From the NCBI GenBank assembly GCA_037974665.1, contig CM075781.1:35751235-35815234 (forward strand): DNA of 64,000 nt, written 5' to 3'. The notes under the pieces are model-generated. The model searched no databases, was not told where the DNA came from, and worked only from the letters and a program-made list of their open reading frames with translations. The translations under genes were made by a program, and so were the position numbers. Shown here piece after piece: positions 1-11,187 of this stretch. This DNA is from Ehretia macrophylla (Eukaryota; Streptophyta; Magnoliopsida; Boraginales; Ehretiaceae). Positions within the stretch are counted from its first letter, which is position 1. Every line of letters begins with the position of its first letter.

Positions 1-1040
1 AATGACAAAATAAGTTCGTGCTCCTTTTATTGAGTGAAAGAACGTAACTCAACTTGGGAAAAATAAAAATTTGTGAACTGGATTTATTTGACATGGAAAA
101 ATTAAAGTGAAGTTATTCACGTCATATAATCCAACTTTGACACTTGGGTTTGAGCCTCAATATCGTGGAGGACCTAGCTAGTATTGGATTCGGTCCGAAT
201 TACTGCACGCACTCACCTCGCCTGGCACAACTCAGTTCATGCTAAATTTAATCCAAAAATAGTTCCATATGTTATTATTTCCAAATGTCCATGTAGAAAG
301 TTTTCAAGAACAATTATCATGAAAAGTTTTTTCAACAACATCATTGACCCAGAATGCTAACTTCAATTGGAAGGTCATGGCATAGACCCAATCTACCATG
401 CTGGAATACTAACACACTAGACCAGAGACTAATACTACAAATTAATAGCTAGGGTGCCATATGTGAACGTCATTCACAACCCAACAGAATTTGTTACATT
501 TATCACCATTAAGAATAATTTCATCCAGGGAGACAAGTGGATTGGCTGTAATGTTCTATTAGTTCCTAATCTACTAGAAGTTAAAACGTACATGATGACC
601 AACAGCAAGATGAAAATGCAACCAGCGGTGGACAATTGAAGGCTACCTGAGTTTTTCTTATGTGACATTGGAGGGGGGGTGGTGGATAAAATCTTAAGCT
701 AATACTACCTTAGTGACATTGCTTCCAAGCATAAGAGAGAAATTATTTTGATGGAAACAATATGAACACCTGTGTTTCATATTCATTATATGCTTTCTAG
801 AAACCTGCTCGATCATTGCGAATGGAGCATTCTGTTTGCTGTGGCTGTTAATTTGGTGGATATGGAAATGAAGGGTCACAAGGATCTACTAGGGTACGTA
901 GCAATGTTCAACATAGAGGTGGGTGGCTGAGGGAAATCATGGCGGTTTGGGAAAGCTGTGGAAAAGCTAGACTTCAACGAGATTATAAACAAATTAAATA
1001 GTTTTAATTTAGTTCCCTCCCCAAATCAGTTTGACATTAA
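1..1040. other. Unassigned AT-rich DNA
   Basis: I see no supported gene here. The short open frames have no recognisable motif and no plausible exon structure. The stretch holds no clear repeat boundary. Confidence 0.5.
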
Positions 1041-1041
1041 C

Positions 1042-1450
1042 CGCCTGTTTGGATTGCACAAAGAAAAGGAAAGGAAAGTGGAGGAAGAAAAAGAAATAAA
1101 AGGAAATGCATTACCTTATTTGGATTGTAAAAAAATAATAATAGAAAGGAAAAGAAAGGATTTTATGATTTTTTGTTTGGATTGGAAAAAGAGAGGAAAG
1201 CATAATTTTAAATACAAAACTACTAAATTACCTTTGTTTATTTTTATAACCATGAAATATGTTGGGACAAAAGATACTTTTTGCTCAAAACCTTTCATTT
1301 CCCTCCAAAACACCCTTCTCATTAAAAGAAATTGAAGAATTTTGGAACCCCTCCATAACCTTTCCTTCAATATTTGAAATCGAAACAAGGGAAAGGATTG
1401 AAAAATCCCTCCCTTACCTTTCCTTTAATATTATCAATGTAAACAAGCTG
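1042..1450. mobile_element. Putative MITE with imperfect terminal inverted repeats
   Basis: The left end reads GCCTGTTTGGATTG, and the reverse complement of the right end reads GCTTGTTTACATTG, so the stretch has short imperfect inverted ends. The interior is purine-rich on one half and pyrimidine-rich on the other, so it can partly fold back (AAGGAAAGG-like runs against CCTTTCCTT-like runs). The short open frames inside are by-products of this composition. I did not find a convincing target duplication, so the superfamily is open. Confidence 0.4.
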
Positions 1451-2429
1451 TAAGAGTTCTATTGAAGACACAGTCTGGATACTCGAGCATTTAATTGAAA
1501 CACCTTTCCAAGGTGTACGAGGGCCATTCATCATTTAAAATGTAAATAAAATAAACCAAATCAAATTAAATTTTATCTTCAAGGTGAGATCAGATATATG
1601 AATCTAAATACGTCACTCAATTCTATTGAAAGTTTTCTCTTCCATTAACTACATACACACAATGTCTCTTCTAAGTGTAAGATAGCGCATAGGACATAAC
1701 AAGTAAAGCATTGTCATGTCTTGAAACTATATAAAGATTCCAACATGTTTACATTTCCTATCACTTGATAATATCATCTATCTCTTTTATTTGAGCTTGG
1801 AGCCAATAAATTAAGGATAAAACTTCTAACATAGATGGAGTCCATCATTTAAAACGGAAGTATTTGGCATAAAACTTCTAAAATAGATGGAGTCCATCAT
1901 TCAAGACAAAATTCGGACTTTCTTCCAAATATATATATATATATATATATATGGCATTATGATTTTGTGAAAATTAGAGTAAAATGAATTTGGAATTTTA
2001 CCTTTCTTGATAACTAGTGTAGTGTCACGCCCCGAACCCACATTTTCCTCATAATGCACATGACAATCGCTACACATTTACTGTAAGGCTCAATTCAAGT
2101 TAGACTGTTAATCGTAACCCATAAAATTAAGTTAAATGCCCAAATAAGATAGCTTCATAAATCTCCAAACATAATTTAATAGACAAATACTTTGCAAATA
2201 CTAAAGTTTGATGTACCCTTTCTAAACCATAAGATAGTCTAAAACAACAAAATCTTTACATAATTTTAAGATAGTTGAGGAGAATTTTGCTTCAACATCT
2301 CTTTCTAATAAGGACTCCATATTTCATTCTTCATGTTCCATCTCACAACTTGTATCACCTGAGTTTGAAAAATCACATCATAGAATGAGCTAAATAACCC
2401 AGTAAGTACACCACAACTTTTCTAGCATG
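1451..2429. other. Unassigned DNA with an AT microsatellite
   Basis: No gene is visible. An (AT)n run of about 25 bases lies near 1928-1952. Near 2025 a TGTCACGCCCCGAACCC motif, which is common at the edges of plant repeats, may mark an old LTR end, but I could not find its partner. Confidence 0.4.
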
Positions 2430-2505
2430 CAAACCTGGCCCAAGCTATGGGCAGCTTGGGCTGGTGCCCAAGGCCCCCTTAGATTGGGGGCCCCAAATTA
2501 AAAAA
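2430..2505 (+). mobile_element. hAT left-end-like fragment
   Basis: The stretch reads CAAACCTGGCCCAAGC, followed by CCCAAGGCCCCC and an A-rich run. The left end of the intact hAT element at 6915 has the same layout: CAGAGCCGGCCCAAGG, then CCCAAGGCCCC and an A-rich run. This is therefore probably a truncated or non-autonomous relative. No matching right end or 8-bp duplication was found. A second CAGGGTTGGCCC start-like motif lies at 2634 in the same orientation. Confidence 0.4.
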
Positions 2506-2807
2506 AAAAATACTAACTTAGTAAAAAAATACTAAACGGTTAGTACTTAATCAATTTTTGAATTATTAAAGGCCAGTACTTAAACGATTTTTATTTATTG
2601 TGATATTAATTTTGCATATAATATAAGAAAGCAGGGTTGGCCCAAAAAAGAAAGCATAGAGGTTTCTATCTTCTCGAGTACTGCCCCTAACTGTATGGCT
2701 CCAATGAGCACTAAACAGATCATAGAAGCATGAAGAATAAAGATAGAAATGATACACTGAAATTACCTGGAAACCTGCTCTGTGTCAGCACAACCGAGGA
2801 TACTTAC

Positions 2808-2924
2808 TAGCAGCTCCAATACCTCTGCCAGTGGCAACTAGTACATGTGATGGAGCCAAGGCAGCAACATCATTAATGCCATCACCAACCATAGCAATCA
2901 CAACATCATTAATATGCTCTGCTA
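2808..2924 (-). pseudogene. Exon fragment of a P1B-type copper-transporting ATPase (PAA1/HMA-like)
   Basis: Read on the minus strand, the fragment encodes AMVGDGINDVAALA followed by SHVLVATGRGIGAA. MVGDGIND is the conserved hinge motif of the phosphorylation domain of P-type ATPases. The residues that follow fit plastid copper ATPases of the PAA1/HMA6 type, in which the usual text is close to AAALASSHVGVAMGGG. A good splice donor (GTAAGTA, reverse complement of 2801-2807) follows at the expected end of the exon. No other domain of the roughly 900-residue pump is nearby: there is no DKTG phosphorylation site, CPC segment or heavy-metal domain. Changes such as GVAMGG to LVATGR suggest that it is no longer under selection. 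A shadow 25-bp direct duplication lies just upstream (2915-2965). Confidence 0.7.
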
Positions 2925-3475
2925 GAAAATATTAAAAGAAGACTGCTCTGCTAGAAAATATTAATAGAAGACAAATACCAATTACAAAAATATAGTATAT
3001 AACCTCTTTCCATTTAAGAACCTCCTAACGATCATAAGATTATCCAAAATAAAGTCTTCCAAACTAATACACATATGGGTCTTTAGAATGACCATACCGT
3101 ACAAATTTGCCCAACATATGCAAATCCAATTCAAGGACAGTTTCTAGCATTTGATCCAAGGGGATCTACATCTTCATCTAATTGAACTACCATCTTTATC
3201 AAAATATTGACAACAAAATTGTTATGGGATGATACTCTTCCATATTTAACACGATAATAAGAACTAGGAATAGCATGTATAAAGATAAAGAAAGTAAAGT
3301 GAAGCAATATTTCCTTTCACATCATCCTCAGCTCTCTATGCACCATAACAAATGAATAAAAACATCAGTTAGTCTTAGCAAACAAGAACATTCAAAATTA
3401 CACATATACAATAAACAATTTCATTCAATTGGAGAATACTAATTTGGTAAAATTTGTTGAAAGTTGTCAGATACG

Positions 3476-3711
3476 TTAATGGTTTCTCTTTTTTAGATTT
3501 CTTTGCTCAATATTTGAGCAATGTTGATCACTATTCCACAGCTGCACAGAGCTCAACCAATTCATTCTTTCTTTGTTGTCCTTTTTTGTCCTAACCATAT
3601 CCTTGTTCCCATCTTCATCACAACTTTTCTTCAATGGGATAAACTCTTCCAAGACTCGTTCCGTGCCTAGTTTCCTACACTGCTTTGCTTCTTTTTTCAC
3701 AGTCACAATTG
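3476..3711 (-). pseudogene. Exon fragment of a NIGT1/HHO (HRS1-like) GARP transcription factor
   Basis: The minus strand encodes RVLEEFIPLKKSCDE and, further on, MNWLSSVQLWNSD. In NIGT1/HHO nitrate and phosphate-response repressors, the region before the Myb-like GARP domain carries a PVLEEFIPLK segment followed by an acidic stretch and a WM/LSSVQLW segment, in this order and spacing. A pyrimidine-rich splice acceptor (TTTTTATTTGCAG) directly precedes the exon. I found neither the GARP DNA-binding domain nor the N-terminal coiled coil nearby, so only one exon is present. It lies in the same orientation as, and about 0.55 kb from, the copper-ATPase fragment, which belongs to an unrelated gene. 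This favours capture by a transposon over the decay of a resident gene. Confidence 0.65.
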
Positions 3712-3779
3712 CTGCAAATAAAAACACAATCACAATTGCAAAACATAAGCAAATTCTTAGCTAATACTAAAACCAATCA

Positions 3780-4389
3780 CTCAAAATCATCAAAAAGAAA
3801 AACAAATACTAAAAAACAGTGTTTTGTTTTTCTAATTTGAACATTCCCAAACTTGTTAAAAAAAAAAAGATTTCCCATTCCCCCTCTCCCCACGGTACCC
3901 CACCCCCACCCCGTACTGCCCCCACCCACAGTACCCTGCATCACCTCCATCCTTTTACCCCGCGACCCATAGCCCCCTCCTCTAACCGTAAGCTAATTTT
4001 TTTTTTTATTGTTTTTTGTTATATATCTATATACATACATATATATCTATATACATATATATAATTTTTTCTACTCTATTTTCATTTTGTATTTTTGTTT
4101 TATGTTATTTTTGGTTTTTTGAACTTTTTCGTTTGTTTTTTTGTTGCTTTTTTCTGTTTTGTATTTTTAGGTTTTAAATATTTTATGTTTTTTCTGTTTT
4201 TCATCTTGCAGCCTTGTTTTTTTTTCTGTTTTTGCTATTTTTTTATTTAGGTTTTTAATATAGAAAGTAATTTTTTTTCATTTTTTTTTTTTTTTTGCAG
4301 TTTCTTTTATTTTGTTGAATGAAGCTGGCTTTTGACTCAGCTGCCTCACTTTGGTCCCTTTTTTGGTTAATTGGTGAAAAGGAAAATGA
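3780..4389. other. T-rich low-complexity spacer
   Basis: The stretch has a C-rich patch (about 3880-3990) followed by long T-rich and (TA)-rich DNA. Short open frames there are proline- or lysine-rich artefacts of base composition. No gene is seen. Confidence 0.5.
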
Positions 4390-5560
4390 AAATATTCACG
4401 GATTTTGGAGATGGACAAGGCCGTCTCCATTTGGAGATTCCCGCTAAGGCTTCTTCAAAAGGAGACAGCCCAGTCCGTCTCCAAACTGGAGACGGACTAG
4501 GCCATCTCCATTTGGAGAGTTGGGCTTCTCCAAATGGAGACTGCCCAGTTCGTCTCCAAAATAGAGACGGACTAAGCCGTCTCCATTTGGCTAGTTGGTC
4601 TTCTCCAAATGGAGACGGCCCAATCCATCCCTAAAATGGAGACGGAACGGGCCGTCTCCATTTGGAGACTCCCGATGGAGACGGATTGGGCAGTCTCCAT
4701 TTGGATAGTTGGGCTTCTCCAAATGGAGACGGCCCAATCCGTCTCCATTTTGTCTCCAATTTCTTTTTTCTTTGTTATAATTATTTAAAACATAAATTTA
4801 CATATTAAAATACCTCATATCAAATTTTTTAAAAACATGTAAAAGTACTGTTAGAACTTTATTTTTTTTGACCTTTTATCAAATTATAAATTTCCAAATT
4901 AGTAGTTATTTTTTTTTGTAACTAACATGAATATAAAAATATAATTTAAATAATGTTAATTCATTAATAAATCTTAAGAATTTATTATGAATAAAAAATT
5001 TACGACTATGTAGTAAAACAAAAAATTTGATAAGTAAATAATTAATTTATATTTTATATTTAAAGCTTATATTAATTATCATTAATTATATTTTTATTAG
5101 TTCTCAATTTAGGTAAAATATTAATAATTCGTAAATATTATTGAATTAGTTCTCAATTAAGATAATATATTTAGTGTCAAAATTATTGAATTTCAACATA
5201 TTTTAATAATCCATAAATTGATAACAATGGGGACTAAATGGAAATCTATTATTTTTGGCGACGGCAGGGTGACTAAATTGCAACGCGTTTTGAGGACCGT
5301 CTCCAGCTTGTCACCAATTGGTGAAGGCATGGGGACAACATGTCATTATCCGTCACCAAGTTGCCACCATTTGGTCACTTTTGGAGACGATATATGATGT
5401 CGTCACCATATTGTCGCCAATTGGCGACAAATTGGTGACGGCGTATGTAGGTCGTCTTCAAAACGTCACCAAATTGTCACCAAACTAGCAACAACGGCTT
5501 CTGTCACCGTACGGAAATTGGCGACGACCCGTCGCAAAAAGTAGTTTTTTTTTTGTAGTG
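4390..5560. mobile_element. CACTA (En/Spm-like) subterminal repeats and right terminus
   Basis: From 4400 to 4750 the motif GGAGACGG and its complement CCGTCTCC recur about a dozen times, often as GCCGTCTCCATTTGGAGA. From 5270 to 5540 GTCACCAA and TTGGCGAC variants recur. The stretch ends in TTTTTTTTTTGTAGTG at 5560, which is the reverse complement of the CACTACAAAAAA start typical of CACTA elements. Dense short subterminal repeats that can bind transposase are characteristic of this superfamily. No transposase is visible and I found no matching CACTACAA start to the left, so this is a non-autonomous or truncated copy. Confidence 0.65.
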
Positions 5561-6507
5561 AGCGGAAAGCTTACCCAAAGTCGATATGCTCTTCGAATCC
5601 AACAAGTAGCCTAATGCTCCAAGCCTTTTTCCACCTCTCCTCCTTGTGTAAGTCAAATAGAAGATTAGAACTCTAATAGTTTCTTTATGTAATAGGATGG
5701 GAATGCCAATGGTTGATAGAATGCTAATATTTATAACCCCCATCTCACCAATTGCCTAATAATAACACTATTACTTCTAATCTTTTCCCTTTTTTGTTTT
5801 TTTGCTAATAAAAATTTTGGGTATTACAAGTAAAAATAAAAATAGAAAAAACAAATTTAAAAAAAATGGAAATTTTAACTTTCTCGTACTTTTAACAAAT
5901 GGAAGAGTTGTCACCAAAAATATGCAAAATGTAGAGCATGACACATTTGAACTGCAAAAAAAGAGAGTAAAAGTAATAAATTAATTACTAGAGAAATAGA
6001 TGCAAAGAAAGATGGAACAAGAAAATAGTGTGTGAAGAACCATTCGTTTTTATATATCATTACCTTTCTCAACTCTTCTCCTATATATGCCTGATTTGCA
6101 TTCTTTGAACCAATTCACCTACAAAATTAAAGTGCATCCAAATAAGAAAATTAATTAAAAATCCACCAAAACTAATGATTTTGTATATACTATACTTCAT
6201 TGGACGACCATAGTACCTTCATAATATCTCCTACGACTACGAGAGTGCAAGAAAGTCATTTACTGCAGGATTTCATCGTATCCTTACTCTCTGTACAAGG
6301 TTGTACACCTGAAAAATTTATGAAGAATGCATCAGTAGTAGATGGCAAAAACAAAAAAATATGCACGGAGAAAAATTAATAGCTAGTACTGGATAAACTC
6401 TTAAGAAAGCAACGAATGCATTTGTTTTTAACACAAATGGAATAATGAAAATTTATGAAACTAAAATTATTTATCAAAAAGCTGTAATTATTTATGAAAC
6501 TAAAATT
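5561..6507. other. Unassigned DNA
   Basis: No supported gene. A minus-strand open frame (5504-5743) runs into the CACTA terminus and has no recognisable motif. Splice-like signals near 6300 (TTTTCAG on the minus strand) do not join any readable exons. Confidence 0.4.
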
Positions 6508-6914
6508 ATTCGTGAATAGCAAGTAACTGTCCTTTTTTAGATTTTGTTTATTTTCATTTTTCTGTTTTTGATTCTGCAAGCACATAAGTTATATGCACAC
6601 TCTACCCAAGTGCCCAACAACTTAATCCAATCCAACTTCCTTGAAATGAATGCACATCAAGAAAAATCATGTGCTATCACTAGCTCACGTATTTTTCTAA
6701 GTTGGCCTACTTCTTTATTCTTGCTATCTTTTGCTTTTCTCTTTACAAAAAAAGTCACTGATATGTAACCCTAACTTTTCCTTATTGAAGTTAAAGAAAG
6801 AAATACATATAGATGAGAGGAAATTTTTGCCTTACCCATGTTATAATCCAAGAAAAAGTCAAAAGAAGTGTGTGTGTATGTGTGTGTGTGTGTTTGTGTG
6901 TATGGTGTTGGGGG
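6508..6914. repeat. Duplicated segment, copy 1, left part
   Basis: This stretch matches 16281-16974 with scattered substitutions. It runs from ATTCGTGAATAGC through CTGTCCTTTT, CATAAGTTATATGCACACTCTA and the (GT)n run to GGTGTTGGGGG. The homology breaks exactly at the hAT insertion and resumes at 10191. Copy 2 holds an extra TRIM-like insertion (16349-16657) that is absent here. Confidence 0.85.
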
Positions 6915-9900
6915 CAGAGCCGGCCCAAGGTATAGGCACCTTGGGCCTCTGCCCAAGGCCCCTTAGCCTAGGGGCCCTAACTTAAAAAAAAAAAATTAAC
7001 TAAGGTAATTAAGGCCTAAGGCCTAACGGGCAGCAGACAACAATTAAAAGATTCATTTATTACTAGGCCCAACAGCCAATAAGCAAGCAGCAAACAAGAC
7101 TGTTCATTTTCTCTTCTGAACCAAATAACCAATAAGCAAGCAGCGGGACTATTCAATATATAATAAAATAAAGCTTTAGTATATATATATATATATATAT
7201 AATTTATTTCCTCATTTTTTTACACACTTTTTCTCATTTTTTACACACTTCAACAGCCAAGCAGCAAGCTCATTTGAAGAGTATTGAAGCACTTGTTTTT
7301 AGTTGCAAGTTTGTCTAGGTTATATCTTTCTTTCATACTCTCAATTCTCATTTTTTATTATTAATTGTTCTTATATGCAATAGTTTAGTTTTTCTTTTTT
7401 TCATTGCAATTATTGTGTTATCTTAATATTGAATTTATTGTAATTTTTTTGAGTTTTGTTATATCTAAATTTGAAGCAAGTATGTCTAGTAGGAAATATC
7501 CATCGGGTTATGAAAAACTTAAGAAAAAAAGGAGAATAGAAGGTTTAATTAAATCTCAAAGAGGAGCTTTAGAAAAATTTATTACCACTAACAAAAAAGA
7601 TGAAGGTAACTCAAGTAAAGAAACTAATGAACTATCAAATTTAAATAATTTAAGAGATCATGAAGTCATGGTAGAACAAGATATAGAAAATTGTAGTAAT
7701 AAAATGTGTGATAATGTGATAATTGATGAAGAATGTCAAGAAAATAATGAAGAGAACATGGCAACTAGAAATCTTAAAGATGATTTAGATTGTATTTATG
7801 ATCCGGGAAGATGGGAAAATCTTAATAATAAATTAATAGACTTATTAGTAGAAAAGGGTCCAATAAGAGTGAGTGATATAAATTTTCCAAAAGATGAAAC
7901 TTGTAGACACTTTTCTACTTCTCATTATATAAGAAAATTGTCAAATGGAGAAAAACATGATAGAAGATGGTTAGTGTATACAAAAGATTTTGATAAAGTA
8001 TATTGTTTTTGTTGTAAATTGTTTGGTACAAAATCTAGTATGATGAGCCAATTGGGTAACGAAGGAACTAAAGATTGGAAACATTTGAGTGCTAGGCTAA
8101 AGAGTCATGAAACAAGTAATGAACATATAGTTAACATGAGTGCTTGGTTTGATTTAGAATCGAGATTATTAAAGAACAAAACAATTGATAAAGAAGCTGT
8201 AGAAAGATTTAATAAAGAGAAAGAACATTGGAGAAATGTCCTAAAAAGAATAATTTCTCTTATAAAAAGTTTAGCTAAAAATAATTTGGCATTTCGTGGG
8301 GATAATGAGAAAATTTTTCAAGAAAATAATGGAATTTTTTTAAGCTTTATTGAGATGATTACTGAATTTGATCCAATAATGAAAGAACATGTTCGACGTA
8401 TTCAAAATGGGGAAATTCATAAACATTATTTAGGACATAATATTCAAAATGAGTTAATACAAGTGTTGGCACATAAAGTAAAAAGTTTAATTTTAAAAAA
8501 TATTAAAGAAGCAAAATACTATTCAATTATACTTGATTGTACTCCCGATTTGAGCCACCAAGAACAAATGTCTATGATTTTAAGGTGCGTAGATATTTCA
8601 TCTAGTCCAATAAGAATAGAAGAATACTTTTTAGGATTTTTGAATGTGGAAAATACTTCTGGAAAAGGCCTTTTTGATGAACTTATAGGAGAAATTAAAA
8701 ACTTAGAACTTGAGATTGATGATGTAAGAGGACAAGGTTATGATAATGGATCTAACATGAAAGGAAAACACCAAGGTGTGCAGAAAAGGTTATTAGATAT
8801 AAATCCTAGAGCATTGTATACACCATGTGCATGTCATAGTCTTAATTTAGTACTTTGTGATGTTGCTACTTCATGTGTTAGAGCCATATCATTTTTCGGA
8901 GTTCTACAACGGATATATTCATTATTCTCTTCTTCACCTAAACGGTGGAAAATTTTAAAAAATAACATATCTAATTTAACGGTTAAGTCATTATCACAAA
9001 CTCGTTGGGAAAGTCGTATTGAAAGTGTAAAGGCTATTAGATATCAAGCTCCAAAAATTAGAGATGCTTTGTTTGAACTTGCAGAAACAAGTGAAGATCC
9101 TAAAATAAGGAGTGAAGCTAACAGTCTAGCAACTTATGAACTAGAGGATTTTGAATTTTTATTAGGTATGACTATTTGGTATGATATCTTGTTTGCAGTA
9201 AACTCTGTTAGTAAGAACTTTCAAAGTGAAAATATGCACATTGATGTTGCTATAGATCTTCTTAAGGGTCTTGTTTCTTTTTTTGAAAATTATAGGGAGA
9301 ATGGATTTGTATCTGCTATGATTTCAGCAAAAGAAATTGCAAATGAAATGGAAATAGAACCTAAATTTCGTGAAAAACGTGTGATTCATAGAAAAAAACA
9401 ATTTGACGAAGATGTTGGTGATGATAAAATAAAATCTCTTGAAGAATTATTTAGAATTGAGTATTTTCTTTACATGATTGATCAAATTATTTCTTCACTT
9501 AAAACTAGATTTGAGCAATTTGAAGTATTTGAACATTTTTTTGGATTCTTGTTCAATTTCACTAGATTAAAGTCAATGGATGAAAATACTATTAAACAAT
9601 GTTGCTTGAATCTTGAAGAATTTCTAAGCTATGATGGACATTATGACATAGATGGATTAGATTTATTTTCAGAATTAAAAGTGTTAAAAGAAATGTATCA
9701 AAAAGAAAATTCTAGTCCATTGGAAGTACTTAATTATATAAAAAAGGTTGATTCTTTTCCAAATGCTTATGTTTCTTATAGAATATTGTTAACAATTCCA
9801 GTTTCAGTTGCATCTGCAGAAAGAAGTTTTTCAAAATTAAAATTAATAAAAACTTATTTAAGATCATCTATGTCTCAAGAAAGATTAAATGGATTAGCTA

Positions 9901-10182
9901 TGCTGTCTATTGAAAAAAATTTGTTAGATAAACTTGATTATGACGATTTAATAAATAATTTTGCATCTCAAAAGGTAAGAAAAATAAATTTTATATAGGT
10001 TTATCTTTTTGTTAACTTATAATATTATGCTATTTTATAATTCTAATTTTAGTATTTCTTTTTATTTGTAGTGATTATTTTAGTAGAAAATTTTAAATTT
10101 TTTTTATTGAGAAAAAATCTAATTATTAAGGCCCCCATTTAGTTAATCGCCCAAGGTCCCCAAATTGTTTGAGACGGCCCTG
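6915..10182 (+). mobile_element. Apparently intact autonomous hAT transposon (3268 bp)
   Basis: The element starts with CAGAGCCGGCCC and ends with GAGACGGCCCTG, whose reverse complement is CAGGGCCGTCTC. These are short imperfect inverted ends (9 of 12 matching) of hAT type. It is flanked by an identical 8-bp duplication GTTGGGGG at 6907-6914 and 10183-10190, the duplication length expected for hAT. The paralogous segment at 16967-16974 carries a single GTTGGGGG with no element, a natural empty site. Just inside the left end are nested palindromes of CCAAGG/CCTTGG and GGGGCCC type. One uninterrupted transposase frame fills the interior. Confidence 0.93.
7482..9998 (+). CDS. hAT-family transposase (TTF-type zinc finger, DUF4371, C-terminal dimerisation domain)
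   Basis: This 838-residue protein should cut and reinsert its own element in the nucleus. The start at 7482 (MSSRKYPSGYEKLKKKRR) is preferred over the in-frame ATG at 7404, because the 26 extra residues are hydrophobic and unlike the family. The lysine-rich start resembles a nuclear localisation signal. Residues about 160-215 form a TTF-type zinc finger (CFCCKLF, then SHETSNEHI). About 350-460 is the RNase H-like core, with first aspartate in DCTPD, second in GQGYDNGSNM, and the CACHSLNLVL block. About 758-838 is the hAT dimerisation domain (IPVSVASAERSFSKLKLIKT). The length is usual for ZMYM1-like plant hAT proteins. There is no internal stop or frameshift and no visible intron, so the gene may be functional. 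Confidence 0.93.
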   Translation: MSSRKYPSGYEKLKKKRRIEGLIKSQRGALEKFITTNKKDEGNSSKETNELSNLNNLRDHEVMVEQDIENCSNKMCDNVIIDEECQENNEENMATRNLKDDLDCIYDPGRWENLNNKLIDLLVEKGPIRVSDINFPKDETCRHFSTSHYIRKLSNGEKHDRRWLVYTKDFDKVYCFCCKLFGTKSSMMSQLGNEGTKDWKHLSARLKSHETSNEHIVNMSAWFDLESRLLKNKTIDKEAVERFNKEKEHWRNVLKRIISLIKSLAKNNLAFRGDNEKIFQENNGIFLSFIEMITEFDPIMKEHVRRIQNGEIHKHYLGHNIQNELIQVLAHKVKSLILKNIKEAKYYSIILDCTPDLSHQEQMSMILRCVDISSSPIRIEEYFLGFLNVENTSGKGLFDELIGEIKNLELEIDDVRGQGYDNGSNMKGKHQGVQKRLLDINPRALYTPCACHSLNLVLCDVATSCVRAISFFGVLQRIYSLFSSSPKRWKILKNNISNLTVKSLSQTRWESRIESVKAIRYQAPKIRDALFELAETSEDPKIRSEANSLATYELEDFEFLLGMTIWYDILFAVNSVSKNFQSENMHIDVAIDLLKGLVSFFENYRENGFVSAMISAKEIANEMEIEPKFREKRVIHRKKQFDEDVGDDKIKSLEELFRIEYFLYMIDQIISSLKTRFEQFEVFEHFFGFLFNFTRLKSMDENTIKQCCLNLEEFLSYDGHYDIDGLDLFSELKVLKEMYQKENSSPLEVLNYIKKVDSFPNAYVSYRILLTIPVSVASAERSFSKLKLIKTYLRSSMSQERLNGLAMLSIEKNLLDKLDYDDLINNFASQKVRKINFI

Positions 10183-10190
10183 GTTGGGGG

Positions 10191-10715
10191 GACCGGGAAA
10201 GTGGGGTGGTGTGGAAAAGGAAGCTAGATATACGACAGTCTCATACATTAACCGGGAGTATATGGCTTGTATTTAAAGTTTTTGACTAATTTTTTTGTTT
10301 GGGTCTTTGTATCTAGTTAATTAGTATTTAAATCTTGTACTTCTATTTTATATCTGGGTTCTTATATAGTTTGTGCCCAAATCACCTTTATATTTACTTT
10401 GTTTAATTAATAAATATGCTACTTGACAAAAAACAAAAATCCAATGAAATGCAAACATATGCTCTAAAAGTCTTAATTATTTAATTATACCCATTAGACA
10501 AAAAGAAAAAAAGAGAATGAACATCAACTCCATGATTAGACTAATAACATTGTCATCTCATCGTAAACATATGAAATAATTGTTAAATAAATTGTGTATA
10601 TAAATCTTTTTAAATTTTTTAATATGAAATTTCTTTTCCATCAGCAATGAGGATTTTCAATTAAATATTGGGAAATAAAACATGAAAATCATAATAAAGC
10701 TTAGAAGTTTATTAT
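10191..10715. repeat. Duplicated segment, copy 1, right part
   Basis: The homology with copy 2 resumes right after the hAT target duplication (ACCGGGAAAGTGGGG against ACCGGAAGTGGGG at 16975) and runs to AATCATAATAAAGCTTAG. There copy 1 passes into a copia remnant and copy 2 into unrelated DNA. Confidence 0.85.
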
Positions 10716-11187
10716 GCAAATCTCATGAACGACAAGTTTAAATATGTACATATATTAGTTTCATATTGCAAATCTCATGAACGACAAGTTTATCGTTTTG
10801 GATATATCACATAATAATTATTTGTTGTAAATTCTTCATATTGAAATTTATACTACCACGAACTAAAAGTTCGTTGCTTTTGATATGTCAAGCAATAGCT
10901 CTTTTTTCATAGACGCTTGATGCTGAAATCCATAAATATTCCTATGAATCTTAGAGAAATAATTTAGGAAAGGAAATCACCCATCCCTACAGAACTAAGT
11001 TAAAGAAATAATATTCATTCTTCATAATCTCCATGACATGTTAAAGCTAAATATCGTATGGTAAAGGATCTGTGTATCCTCTCGAACAATCTAATTAGAA
11101 AAATATATGATCATCACAAAGTAATGATCTTTCAAAACTCGCTATGAATGAATTTATAGTAGGTTTTTAACATTACAAGTGAGCATA

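Noticed and set aside
3120..3200. Minus-strand VVQLDEDVDPLG-like text as a further captured exon
   Set aside because: It is short, without clear splice sites, and matches no family that I can name.
7404..7481. Upstream in-frame ATG for the hAT transposase
   Set aside because: The 26 added residues are hydrophobic and unlike transposase N-termini. The start at 7482 begins with family-like polar, Lys-rich sequence.
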